10,695 nucleotides of DNA from CAYYNP01 sp964472545 (lineage in GTDB: Bacteria; Planctomycetota; Planctomycetia; Pirellulales; Thermoguttaceae). Made by a program: the position numbers and the translations under genes. Positions 1-6,362 of this stretch are shown piece after piece. Location: positions 1 through 10,695 of the forward strand of contig CAYYNP010000330.1 of NCBI GenBank assembly GCA_964472545.1, in the 5' to 3' direction. The stretch's first letter is position 1. Each line of letters opens with the position of its first letter. The notes beneath the pieces were generated by a model. It was not told the origin of the DNA and did not search any database. It saw only the letters and a list, made by a program, of their open reading frames with translations.

Positions 1-1
1 C

Positions 2-3000
2 GTGAGCGTCCTGGCCGGAACCACCATCAGCGCACCGCGCGTGGCGGCGGACAACATCAGCCTCACGGCAACCGGAGCGGGTAGCATTGAGGTCGGCAAC
101 CTCGAAACGTGGGCCAGCACGGTCACCCTCGACGCCGCCCGCGACATCCGGCAGATCGAGGGCGTGACGGCATCGGTGATCGCCGACGAGGTCTCGGTCA
201 CCGCCGGGCTCGACGTGGCGGTCGACGAGGGCGTGTGGCTGGATGTCGATCGTGTGGGCATCGAAGCCAACTTGAGCGTGTTGATCGATGAGAACTACTT
301 CGGGCCGCTGGTCGTTTCCGCACAGCGCGACATCATTATCGACACGGAGATCGTCGCTGAGGAACTGATCGACTTCAGCGCCACGAACATCGTCTTCACC
401 GAGAACGGCGGGATCCGCAATCTGTCCGACGCCACGATCCTCAGCGCCACCGGCGAGTTGCGCTTTGCCGAATCGACGCGCCCCGGCGCCGGGGATATCC
501 CGACCATCGAAGGCGACGACGTCACGATCGCCGCGGCGGAAATCCACGGCGGCGAAGACGTGCTGCTCGGCGGCGGGCGGCTCTCGATCGTTTCGGGCTC
601 CGGCTTCAGTCTCCGCACGGCGGTCACCCAACTCAGCGCCGAGGTCCTCGGTCCCGGCGATGTGACGATCGATGCGCTGAGTTCGATCGAACTGACCGAC
701 GTCAGCGTCTTCGACGGCGACCTTGATGTCACGTCCGGCGGGAACATCATCGCTCGCAACGCCGTCATCGCCACCGACCGCTACTCGAACAAGCTCGATC
801 TCTTGGCGGCGGGCACGATCGCGTTCAACGGCGCCGCGGTGGGCCAGTTCGTGCAAGTGAACGTCGACGCCGGTTCGGGCACGGCAAACCTCGGCGGCGA
901 GTTGATCGTCGAGCCCAGCCTGATCGACGACGCCGTACACGAAGGCGACGCGGCCACGTTCCGCGTCGTGGTCGGCGATCCCACGCGGAGCTACGTGCCG
1001 GCCGACGGCAGCCACGTCGAAGTGACCCTCGATTTCGGCGACGGCACCCCGCCACAACTGGTCCAAGTTCCGTACATCCAGCCGGGCCTCGAGCATTTTG
1101 GCGACCCATCGCTGGTGATTCAAGGGAAACAGCCCGACGGTCTGCTGGGCCAGGCCGTCGCCACCGGCGACGTCAACCGCGACGGGTTCGACGACCTGAT
1201 CCTCGGCGACCGACTCCACGGCGGCCCCGTGGGGACATCCACCGGACAGGTCCTCGTCTATCTTGGCTCGAAGGCCGGGTTGAGCCCCGATCCGGTCTCA
1301 ATTCTGGAAGGGAAAGACGAGAATGGACTCTTCGGCAGCCAGGTGGCCTTCGTCGGCGACGTCAACGGCGACGGATTCGGTGACATCCTGGTAAGCGCCC
1401 CGGGCCAGTTGGTCCACTCGACGGTCACCGAGATCGGCGACGACGGGGCGCCCATCCAGACGTCGCTCGTCGCAAGAGGCCAGTTCACCATCTTCGCCGG
1501 CTCCGCCAACGGCTTGCAGCCCGAGCCGCTGTGGACCGCCGCGGGCGACGACCTCGATCTGCATCACTACTCACTCTCGGCCGGCGATCTGAACGCCGAC
1601 GGCTTCGTCGACGTGGTGATCGGCTCGCCGGACTCCGACGTCGATCGGTTCGACGATACGGACGTCGTTCACCTCAGCGAAGCCGGCAAGGTCCGCGTCT
1701 TCTTCGGCTCGGCCAAGGGACTCGCCGAAGAAGCGGCGATCACCTACGAGGGCGATCAGGCCTTCGGCCACTTCGGCCATTCCGTGCAGGTCGTCGGCGA
1801 CGTCAACGGCAACGGCATCGCGGACCTCGTGGCCGGTGCCCCCGATCAACACGACAAAGACCCCGAAGCAGGGCGTACCTATCTCTACCTGGGCTCCGAC
1901 GCAGGCCCGTCGCGATACCCGGACAGGGTCCTTTCGGGCGACTCCGCAAACGGCCGGTTCGGCGCGAGCGTTTCGACCGCCGGCGACGTGAACAACGACG
2001 GGCTGGCCGACGTGGTGATCGGCGCCCCACAGCGACCCGATCCGGCCGGAGGCACGGGAGCCGCCTTCGTCTTCTTGGGATCGAAAGACGGCCTCGCCTC
2101 CGGGCCGCTGGCTATCGAGCCCGGCAACACGGCCGCCGCGTTCGGCTTCGAAGTGGCCGCGGCCGGCGACGTGGACGACGACGGATACGACGACGTCTTG
2201 GTGCGGACCGTAAACCACAAGGGGGCCGGGAAGGTCGAAGGCCAGGTCCTGCTCTATCTCGGTGCCGCCGACGGGCTGTCGACAACGGTCCTGCAATTGC
2301 ACGAGGCGACGGAAGCGACCGTCGGTGTGGAAACGCCACGTCGCAGCGTCGCCGGCGGAGCCGACTTCAATCGCGACGGCTTCGACGACTTTGCCGTCGG
2401 TGCCTGGCAGTTCGGCTCACAGCAAGAGGGAGCCGTCTTCGTTTACTTGGGCAAGCCACTGAAGTTCGATCCGCCGGTGATCGCCGTCGTCGATGCCCTC
2501 ACGCACACCTACCAGACGTTCGGCAACTACACGCTGACCGCCACCGTTCCGCAGGCCGACGCCGGCGACTCGTTCGCTCCGCTGTTGATCAACACCCAAG
2601 GTGCCCCGCTGCCGCAAGACGACCAGGCGGCGACCGATGAAGACACTCCCGTGGTGATCACCATCGCCGACCTACTGGCCAACGATCTCGACCCCGATCC
2701 GGGCGACGTGGTCTCCTTCGGGAGCATCAATGCCAGCGGACTCGTCGGTGCGCTCACTTTCCGTGGCGACGGGACGTTCGAGTACGACCCTCGCGGCCGG
2801 TTCGATCATCTCGACGAGGGCGAAACGGCTACCGACAGCTTCAGCTACACGGTATCCGACCTGGACGGCCAAACCGCCACGGCGACGGTCACGATCACGA
2901 TCCAAGGCGTCGACGAGCCGCTGCTGGCCGAAGTCGTCGCCCGCCACGTCTTCTACAACAACTCGGCGTTCGACGGCAACAACGCGGCGGCCAACGCGGA

Positions 3001-3772
3001 TGACGACGGAGCCGTTGCCGTGAACAAGTTCCCGCTACTACCCGGCAAGACGGCCGGCTTCGTCAACTACACCAGCTACAGCCGAGGGATCAACGGCGTG
3101 ATGGTCGACCTGGTCGGCCTTCCGCCCGAGGCGGCGTTGACCGCCGCCGACTTCACGTTCCGCGTCGGCGGCGTTCGCAACGACGTCGACCCGTCTGCCT
3201 GGGAGGCGGCACCCGCGCCGACGAGCATCACCGTCCGACGTGGCGAGGGCGTGGAGAATTCCGACCGTGTGACGATCGTCTGGGAAGACGGCGCGATTTC
3301 CGGGCAATGGCTGCAAGTGACCGTGGGCGCCGGGGCGAACACGGGCCTGGCGTCGCCCGACGTGTTCTACTTCGGCAACGCGATCGGCGAGGGCGGCAAC
3401 TCACCGACCGACGCCTTCGTCAACGCGACCGACCAGATCGACGCGCGGAACAACCCCCATTTCTTCTTCAATCCGGCGCCGATCGACGACCAATACGACT
3501 ACAACCGCGACAAGAACGTCAACGCCACCGACCAGATCATCGCCCGAAACCACTCGGCCTTCTTCTTCAACGCGATCGCCCTGTTCACGCCGCCGCAAGA
3601 CGGCACGACACGGGAAGGCTTCGCCGCCGAGGCCGATGTACGCGACGAGCCGTTTCGAGATCTGACGTGGTTGCGCGAACTCGACGCCGCCGCGGAGGAG
3701 AGCCTGGCCGTCAAGGACCCCGACCCGACGGCCGACGTGATCGACGGACTGCTGGCGACGTACTGGCGGTAA
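2..3772 (+). CDS. Giant exported multidomain protein, C-terminal part (FG-GAP propeller, PKD-like, tandem-95/VCBS-like, dockerin-like); 5' end outside window
   Basis: The frame is open from the window edge to TAA at 3770-3772, giving 1256 visible residues; the GTG at 2 is probably internal. Residues 1-300 are low-complexity beta-strand repeats rich in V, D, T, A and G, like filamentous haemagglutinin-type beta-helices. Seven FG-GAP calcium motifs of the form GDVNxDGxxD start near residues 389, 452, 528, 599, 661, 722 and 787, enough for one seven-bladed integrin-alpha-like propeller. PKD-like halves flank it (LDFGDGT at 343-349 and THTY at 834-837). A tandem-95/VCBS-like domain covers about 871-973, starting near ATDEDTP. 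A module at about 974-1124 leads to a dockerin-like pair: a degenerate loop at 1133-1144 and a full EF-hand-type loop at 1166-1177 (D1166, N1168, D1170, N1172, N1174, D1177), each followed by ATDQI..ARN. About 60 residues follow. The role is probably cell-surface adhesion or scaffolding. Domain calls are firm; function is inference. Confidence 0.9.
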   Translation: MSVLAGTTISAPRVAADNISLTATGAGSIEVGNLETWASTVTLDAARDIRQIEGVTASVIADEVSVTAGLDVAVDEGVWLDVDRVGIEANLSVLIDENYFGPLVVSAQRDIIIDTEIVAEELIDFSATNIVFTENGGIRNLSDATILSATGELRFAESTRPGAGDIPTIEGDDVTIAAAEIHGGEDVLLGGGRLSIVSGSGFSLRTAVTQLSAEVLGPGDVTIDALSSIELTDVSVFDGDLDVTSGGNIIARNAVIATDRYSNKLDLLAAGTIAFNGAAVGQFVQVNVDAGSGTANLGGELIVEPSLIDDAVHEGDAATFRVVVGDPTRSYVPADGSHVEVTLDFGDGTPPQLVQVPYIQPGLEHFGDPSLVIQGKQPDGLLGQAVATGDVNRDGFDDLILGDRLHGGPVGTSTGQVLVYLGSKAGLSPDPVSILEGKDENGLFGSQVAFVGDVNGDGFGDILVSAPGQLVHSTVTEIGDDGAPIQTSLVARGQFTIFAGSANGLQPEPLWTAAGDDLDLHHYSLSAGDLNADGFVDVVIGSPDSDVDRFDDTDVVHLSEAGKVRVFFGSAKGLAEEAAITYEGDQAFGHFGHSVQVVGDVNGNGIADLVAGAPDQHDKDPEAGRTYLYLGSDAGPSRYPDRVLSGDSANGRFGASVSTAGDVNNDGLADVVIGAPQRPDPAGGTGAAFVFLGSKDGLASGPLAIEPGNTAAAFGFEVAAAGDVDDDGYDDVLVRTVNHKGAGKVEGQVLLYLGAADGLSTTVLQLHEATEATVGVETPRRSVAGGADFNRDGFDDFAVGAWQFGSQQEGAVFVYLGKPLKFDPPVIAVVDALTHTYQTFGNYTLTATVPQADAGDSFAPLLINTQGAPLPQDDQAATDEDTPVVITIADLLANDLDPDPGDVVSFGSINASGLVGALTFRGDGTFEYDPRGRFDHLDEGETATDSFSYTVSDLDGQTATATVTITIQGVDEPLLAEVVARHVFYNNSAFDGNNAAANADDDGAVAVNKFPLLPGKTAGFVNYTSYSRGINGVMVDLVGLPPEAALTAADFTFRVGGVRNDVDPSAWEAAPAPTSITVRRGEGVENSDRVTIVWEDGAISGQWLQVTVGAGANTGLASPDVFYFGNAIGEGGNSPTDAFVNATDQIDARNNPHFFFNPAPIDDQYDYNRDKNVNATDQIIARNHSAFFFNAIALFTPPQDGTTREGFAAEADVRDEPFRDLTWLRELDAAAEESLAVKDPDPTADVIDGLLATYWR

Positions 3773-3804
3773 GCCCCGCGTTCTTGTCCGGCAATACGTG
3801 GGAC

Positions 3805-3883
3805 GGGTGGCTGGGGCAAAGCGCAGCGGTGCCCCAGGTCTTCGAGCCATCTGGGGCACCGCTGCGCTCTGCCCCAGCCACCC
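3805..3883. repeat. 79-nt near-perfect palindrome, probable dispersed intergenic repeat or terminator
   Basis: Two 33-nt arms (3805-3837 and 3851-3883) are reverse complements except for one pair (3819 A against 3869 C). They flank a 13-nt loop at 3838-3850. The arms are GC-rich and contain GGGTGGCTGGGGC on the left and GCCCCAGCCACCC on the right. The element lies 33 nt after the stop of the giant surface protein and would make a very stable RNA hairpin. There is no T-run after it (CCCCCAAAACAG follows), so it is not a canonical intrinsic terminator. I recall similar GCCCCAGCCACCC palindromes between genes in Pirellulales genomes, but copy number cannot be seen in this window. Confidence 0.85.
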
Positions 3884-3930
3884 CCAAAACAGCCTTACGG
3901 TAGAGGCTGGCTATTGCATTGCCCGCGGTG

Positions 3931-3936
3931 TATGCT
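3931..3936 (+). promoter_or_regulatory. Weak candidate -10 box for the carbon-nitrogen hydrolase gene
   Basis: TATGCT matches TATAAT at four of six positions and lies 39 nt before the ATG at 3976. No good -35 box sits 16-18 nt upstream (TGGCTA at 3908-3913 is poor), so this is only a tentative site. Confidence 0.2.
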
Positions 3937-3962
3937 TGGCGGGCAGCAACGGAGATCTTCTC

Positions 3963-3968
3963 GGGAGG
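3963..3968 (+). promoter_or_regulatory. Ribosome binding site deciding the start of the carbon-nitrogen hydrolase
   Basis: GGGAGG lies 7 nt before the ATG at 3976. The same frame is open from an ATG at 3919, but that ATG has no Shine-Dalgarno sequence and would place 19 residues in front of a normal signal peptide. The site therefore favours 3976. Confidence 0.75.
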
Positions 3969-3975
3969 ACGACCC

Positions 3976-4842
3976 ATGAGAGTTTCGATTCGGTGGGCCC
4001 GATACAGCGGTAACGCGATTGTCTTGCTTACGGCCGTACTCTTGGCCGCCGCTACCGTGGCAACGACCGCCGACGGCGCCGAACCGGCGGATCATCCTTC
4101 GGTGCGGATCGCCGGGATCGTGCTGAAATGGCTCCGCACCGACAAACCGGCCAACTTCCGCCGGGCCGAACGGATGATCCGCGAAGCGGCCGCCGGCGGG
4201 GCCCAGATCGTCGTAACCACCGAGTGTTTCCTCGACGGCTACGCGATCGCCGACAAGTCGATCCCGCTGGACGAGTATCGCGCGTTGGGCGAGAAGATCC
4301 CCGACGGCGAGTACTTCCGCCGGCTCTCTGCGCTGGCCGAGGAACTGAAGATCCATCTGGTGGCCGGAATGCTCGAGGCCGACGGCCCGCGGCGATATAA
4401 CACGGCCGTGCTGATCGGCCCCGACGGCGGCCTGATCGGCAAATACCGCAAGCAGAAGCTCGGACACGAACTGGTCCGCAACACGCCCGGGGGCGAGTCG
4501 ACCGTCTTCGACACGCCGTTCGGGCGGCTGGGGCTGATGATCTGTGCCGACCGCACGGAAGCGGATATCGTGCGCCGGTTCTGCCGGGGCGGTGCCGAGT
4601 TCATGCTCTGTCCGTCCGGCGGGATGTTCGGCCCGAGGACGAACGATCCGATCGTCCAGTCCCGCTCGCGCGAGAACGGGATCTACATCGTCTTCGTCCA
4701 TCCGGCCGAGTTCCTGGTCACCGCCCCGGACGGCTCGATCCACGACCGCACGATCCTCGGCGACCGGCTGCTGATCGATCCGCAACAGGTGGACAAGCAG
4801 CCGGACGGCAAACGCGTCTTCTACGTCGACCTGCCGCGGTAG
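3976..4842 (+). CDS. Exported carbon-nitrogen hydrolase (nitrilase superfamily)
   Basis: The predicted protein has 288 residues. An Arg-containing N-terminus and a hydrophobic stretch at about 13-30 form a probable signal peptide, with cleavage likely near the DGA/EP site at 33-37. The mature part is a short nitrilase-superfamily domain with a recognisable Glu-Lys-Cys triad: E83 in VVTTECFLDGY, K159 in GKYRKQKL, and C190 in LMICADRTEAD. Family members hydrolyse amides or nitriles, or condense amines; the substrate here cannot be read from sequence. Residues after the nucleophile (ADRTEAD) differ from the common CYDxRFPE form, pointing to a divergent clade. Most superfamily members are cytoplasmic, so export is notable. 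The gene lies 203 nt after the surface-protein stop and 203 nt before the DUF1080 gene, and a hairpin plus T-run follows it, so it may be transcribed alone. Confidence 0.88.
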   Translation: MRVSIRWARYSGNAIVLLTAVLLAAATVATTADGAEPADHPSVRIAGIVLKWLRTDKPANFRRAERMIREAAAGGAQIVVTTECFLDGYAIADKSIPLDEYRALGEKIPDGEYFRRLSALAEELKIHLVAGMLEADGPRRYNTAVLIGPDGGLIGKYRKQKLGHELVRNTPGGESTVFDTPFGRLGLMICADRTEADIVRRFCRGGAEFMLCPSGGMFGPRTNDPIVQSRSRENGIYIVFVHPAEFLVTAPDGSIHDRTILGDRLLIDPQQVDKQPDGKRVFYVDLPR

Positions 4843-4874
4843 CCCGGGCGGGAGAACGGGATAACTGAAGATGC

Positions 4875-4940
4875 GGACAGGTACAGTCTGTGCGAAGTAC
4901 CCTTCGGGCCGTTCCGGCAGACTGTACCTGTCCCCTTTTT
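4875..4940 (+). terminator. Hairpin with T5 tract; probable repeat-derived intrinsic terminator (element A)
   Basis: A perfect 16-bp inverted repeat (arms 4875-4890 and 4918-4933) encloses a 27-nt loop that can itself fold (CGAAG/CTTCG). The right arm is followed by CC and five T (4936-4940). It begins 33 nt after the carbon-nitrogen hydrolase stop, as expected for a Rho-independent terminator. The 16-mer CCTGTCCCCTTTTTCC at 4927-4942 recurs exactly at 6208-6223, so this is also a copy of a repeat family. A second small hairpin (GCCGGA/TCCGGC, 4943-4957) follows directly. Confidence 0.7.
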
Positions 4941-4966
4941 CCGCCGGATTTTCCGGCCTGCGGCGC

Positions 4967-4995
4967 TTGAAAACGTCCCCGGCGTATCGCACAAT
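4967..4995 (+). promoter_or_regulatory. Candidate sigma-70-type promoter for the DUF1080 gene
   Basis: TTGAAA at 4967-4972 (five of six to the -35 consensus) and CACAAT at 4990-4995 (four of six to the -10 consensus) are separated by 17 nt. The implied transcription start is about 40-45 nt before the ATG at 5046. It lies just downstream of element A and its small companion hairpin, a sensible place for a new promoter. The match is by eye only. Confidence 0.35.
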
Positions 4996-5045
4996 AGTGT
5001 GCGAGTTTCCCGCTGTCTTTCCCTACACGAATTGGAGATGCGACC

Positions 5046-6032
5046 ATGTTGCGAAAAGCGGCTTTGTTGTGGGCACCCGTGTTCGCCGTGATCCTGACGT
5101 TGCCGGCCGTGGCGGCCGACGGCTCGGCGACCGTTACCGATCCGGCAGAGGCGGGCCCCGATTTCGCCGTGCAGGGCGAATACGCGGGCACGATAGCCGA
5201 CGGCGGCGATTCGCAGAAGGTCGGCGTGCAGGTCATCGCCTTGGGCGACGGCAAGTTCCGCGGCGTGGCGTACCTCGGCGGGCTGCCCGGTGCCGGCTGG
5301 GACGGCAAAGAACTGGATCCGGCCGATGGCGAGACCAAGGACGGCGCGACCACGTTCGTCTTGCCCAGCGGTACCGAAGTCGGCCGGATCAAGGACGGCG
5401 TGCTGACGTTGCTCGAAGGTGGAAAGGCCGTCGGCACGCTGAAGAAGGTCGAGCGCACCAGCCCCACGATGGGCGCCAAGCCGCCGGAGGGCGCCGTGGT
5501 GCTTTTCGACGGCACCTCGCCGGACAACTTCCAGGGCGGGCGGATGACCGAGGACGGTTTGCTGATGGAAGGCTGTACCAGCAAGAAGACGTTCGGGAGC
5601 TTCAAGCTGCACATGGAATTCCGCACGCCGTTCAAGCCCGCCGCCCGCGGACAAGGCCGCGGCAATAGCGGCTTCTACGCCCAGGGCCGTTACGAAGTGC
5701 AGATCCTCGACTCCTTCGGTCTCGAAGGCCTGCAGAACGAGTGCGGCGGGATCTACAGCGTCGGACCGCCGAAGGTCAACATGTGCCTGCCGCCGCTAAG
5801 CTGGCAGACCTACGACGTGGACTTCACCACGGCGGAGTATAAGGACGGCAAGAAGGTGAAGCACGCCACGATGACCGTCCGCCACAACGGCGTGTTGATC
5901 CACGAGAATCAAGAGTTGGACCACCGCACCACCGCCTCGCCGCTGGCCGAAGGCCCGGACGCCGGCCCGATCTTCTTCCAGAACCACGGCAACCCGGTCC
6001 GCTTCCGCAATATCTGGGTGGTGCCGAAGTAG
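5046..6032 (+). CDS. Exported DUF1080 / 3-keto-disaccharide hydrolase-family protein
   Basis: The predicted protein has 328 residues. The ATG is preceded by GGAG at 5034-5037. A signal peptide covers about 1-24, with AVAA at its end. Residues about 40-137 form a small beta-rich domain (GEYAGTI, GDGKFRGVAYLGGLPG) that often precedes DUF1080 in planctomycetes. Residues about 148-328 are the DUF1080 fold (PF06439), recognised by VVLFDGTSPDNF (151-162), GNSGFYAQGRYEVQILDSFG (206-225), CGGIY (233-237), WQTYDVDF (253-260) and the terminal GPIFFQNHGNPVRFRNIWV region (307-325). The family adopts a concanavalin-like jelly roll; some members cleave 3-keto-glycosides made by oxidoreductases, others are uncharacterised. 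No Gfo/Idh/MocA dehydrogenase lies in the window, so the partner enzyme, if any, is elsewhere. Export suggests action on glycans in the periplasm or outside the cell. Confidence 0.92.
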   Translation: MLRKAALLWAPVFAVILTLPAVAADGSATVTDPAEAGPDFAVQGEYAGTIADGGDSQKVGVQVIALGDGKFRGVAYLGGLPGAGWDGKELDPADGETKDGATTFVLPSGTEVGRIKDGVLTLLEGGKAVGTLKKVERTSPTMGAKPPEGAVVLFDGTSPDNFQGGRMTEDGLLMEGCTSKKTFGSFKLHMEFRTPFKPAARGQGRGNSGFYAQGRYEVQILDSFGLEGLQNECGGIYSVGPPKVNMCLPPLSWQTYDVDFTTAEYKDGKKVKHATMTVRHNGVLIHENQELDHRTTASPLAEGPDAGPIFFQNHGNPVRFRNIWVVPK

Positions 6033-6077
6033 TCGCTGCGCCGGCAGACTGCGACGAAGCTTGGACTGTATAACTCA

Positions 6078-6110
6078 ACGGCCACGGCCGCCGATGGTGG
6101 CCGTGGCCGT
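6078..6110. terminator. Strong hairpin after the DUF1080 gene, probable terminator
   Basis: Perfect 12-bp arms (ACGGCCACGGCC at 6078-6089 and GGCCGTGGCCGT at 6099-6110) enclose a 9-nt loop that can pair further. It starts 45 nt after the DUF1080 stop, in the gap between two convergent genes. Only GTTTGATT follows, so the T-run is weak. A terminator or mRNA 3'-end stabiliser is the simplest reading. Confidence 0.6.
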
Positions 6111-6138
6111 GTTTGATTGCAGAAACGGTGGACGTGGA

Positions 6139-6225
6139 GTGGAAAAGGGGGACTGGCTCCGAGCCACGACAGACATCGAGTCGCTGGAAGACACTGCCGG
6201 CTCCGTGCCTGTCCCCTTTTTCCAC
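6139..6225. repeat. Inverted-repeat element B (AAAAGGGGG ... CCCCTTTTT ends)
   Basis: Arms 6139-6165 and 6199-6225 pair at 23 of 27 positions around a 33-nt interior. The left arm starts GTGGAAAAGGGGG and the right arm ends CCCCTTTTTCCAC. The right arm contains the 16-mer CCTGTCCCCTTTTTCC (6208-6223) found exactly in element A. A-run, G-run, then C-run, T-run means either strand would give a hairpin followed by U, the layout of a two-way terminator. It lies between convergent genes. Confidence 0.75.
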
Positions 6226-6259
6226 GGAGGCCCATTGTTCGCGGGCAACAACGCCCCCG

Positions 6260-6295
6260 CCCGAAAAAGGGGGCAGGCCCGAAAAAGGGGGCAGG
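6260..6295 (+). repeat. Two tandem copies of an 18-mer carrying the repeat arm
   Basis: CCCGAAAAAGGGGGCAGG occurs at 6260-6277 and again immediately at 6278-6295 with no mismatch. Each copy is a left arm of the GGGG/CCCC-TTTTT repeat family, so the element seems to have been duplicated or partly stacked. The second copy pairs with 6336-6360 (element C). Confidence 0.9.
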
Positions 6296-6362
6296 CACCG
6301 TCGGCAGCGCGAGTTGCGTCACTTCTGCGGGTCGTCGACGGAGCCGGTCCCCTTTTTCGGGC
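6277..6362. repeat. Inverted-repeat element C, overlapping the 3' end of the sialidase-like gene
   Basis: 6279-6303 and 6336-6360 pair at 22 of 25 positions, with two further pairs outside (6277-6278 with 6361-6362). The interior holds the stop codon of the minus-strand sialidase-like gene. Read on the minus strand, the distal arm ends CCCCCTTTTTCGGG, so a transcript of that gene would form a hairpin across its own stop codon followed by a U-run. It shares the 12-mer GTCCCCTTTTTC with elements A and B. Confidence 0.75.

Noticed and set aside
1531..2640. 369-residue Arg-rich frame on the plus strand inside the surface-protein gene
   Set aside because: The composition is dominated by Arg and Gly from a +1 reading of FG-GAP coding repeats; no domain is visible.
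3919..3975. Upstream ATG extending the carbon-nitrogen hydrolase by 19 residues
   Set aside because: It has no Shine-Dalgarno sequence, and the extension would bury the signal peptide; GGGAGG at 3963 fits the ATG at 3976.
3895..4992. 365-residue open frame on the minus strand over the carbon-nitrogen hydrolase gene
   Set aside because: It is antisense to a gene with catalytic motifs, signal peptide and ribosome binding site. Its translation has no recognisable domain and reads through the element A repeat.
4718..5665. 315-residue minus-strand frame across the gap and the DUF1080 gene
   Set aside because: It is antisense to the DUF1080 gene, spans an intergenic terminator-like repeat, and has Ser/Pro/Arg-rich sequence without motifs.
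6260..6295. Possible start of a CRISPR or other repeat array
   Set aside because: There are only two adjacent 18-mers with no spacer between them, and they are arms of an inverted repeat.
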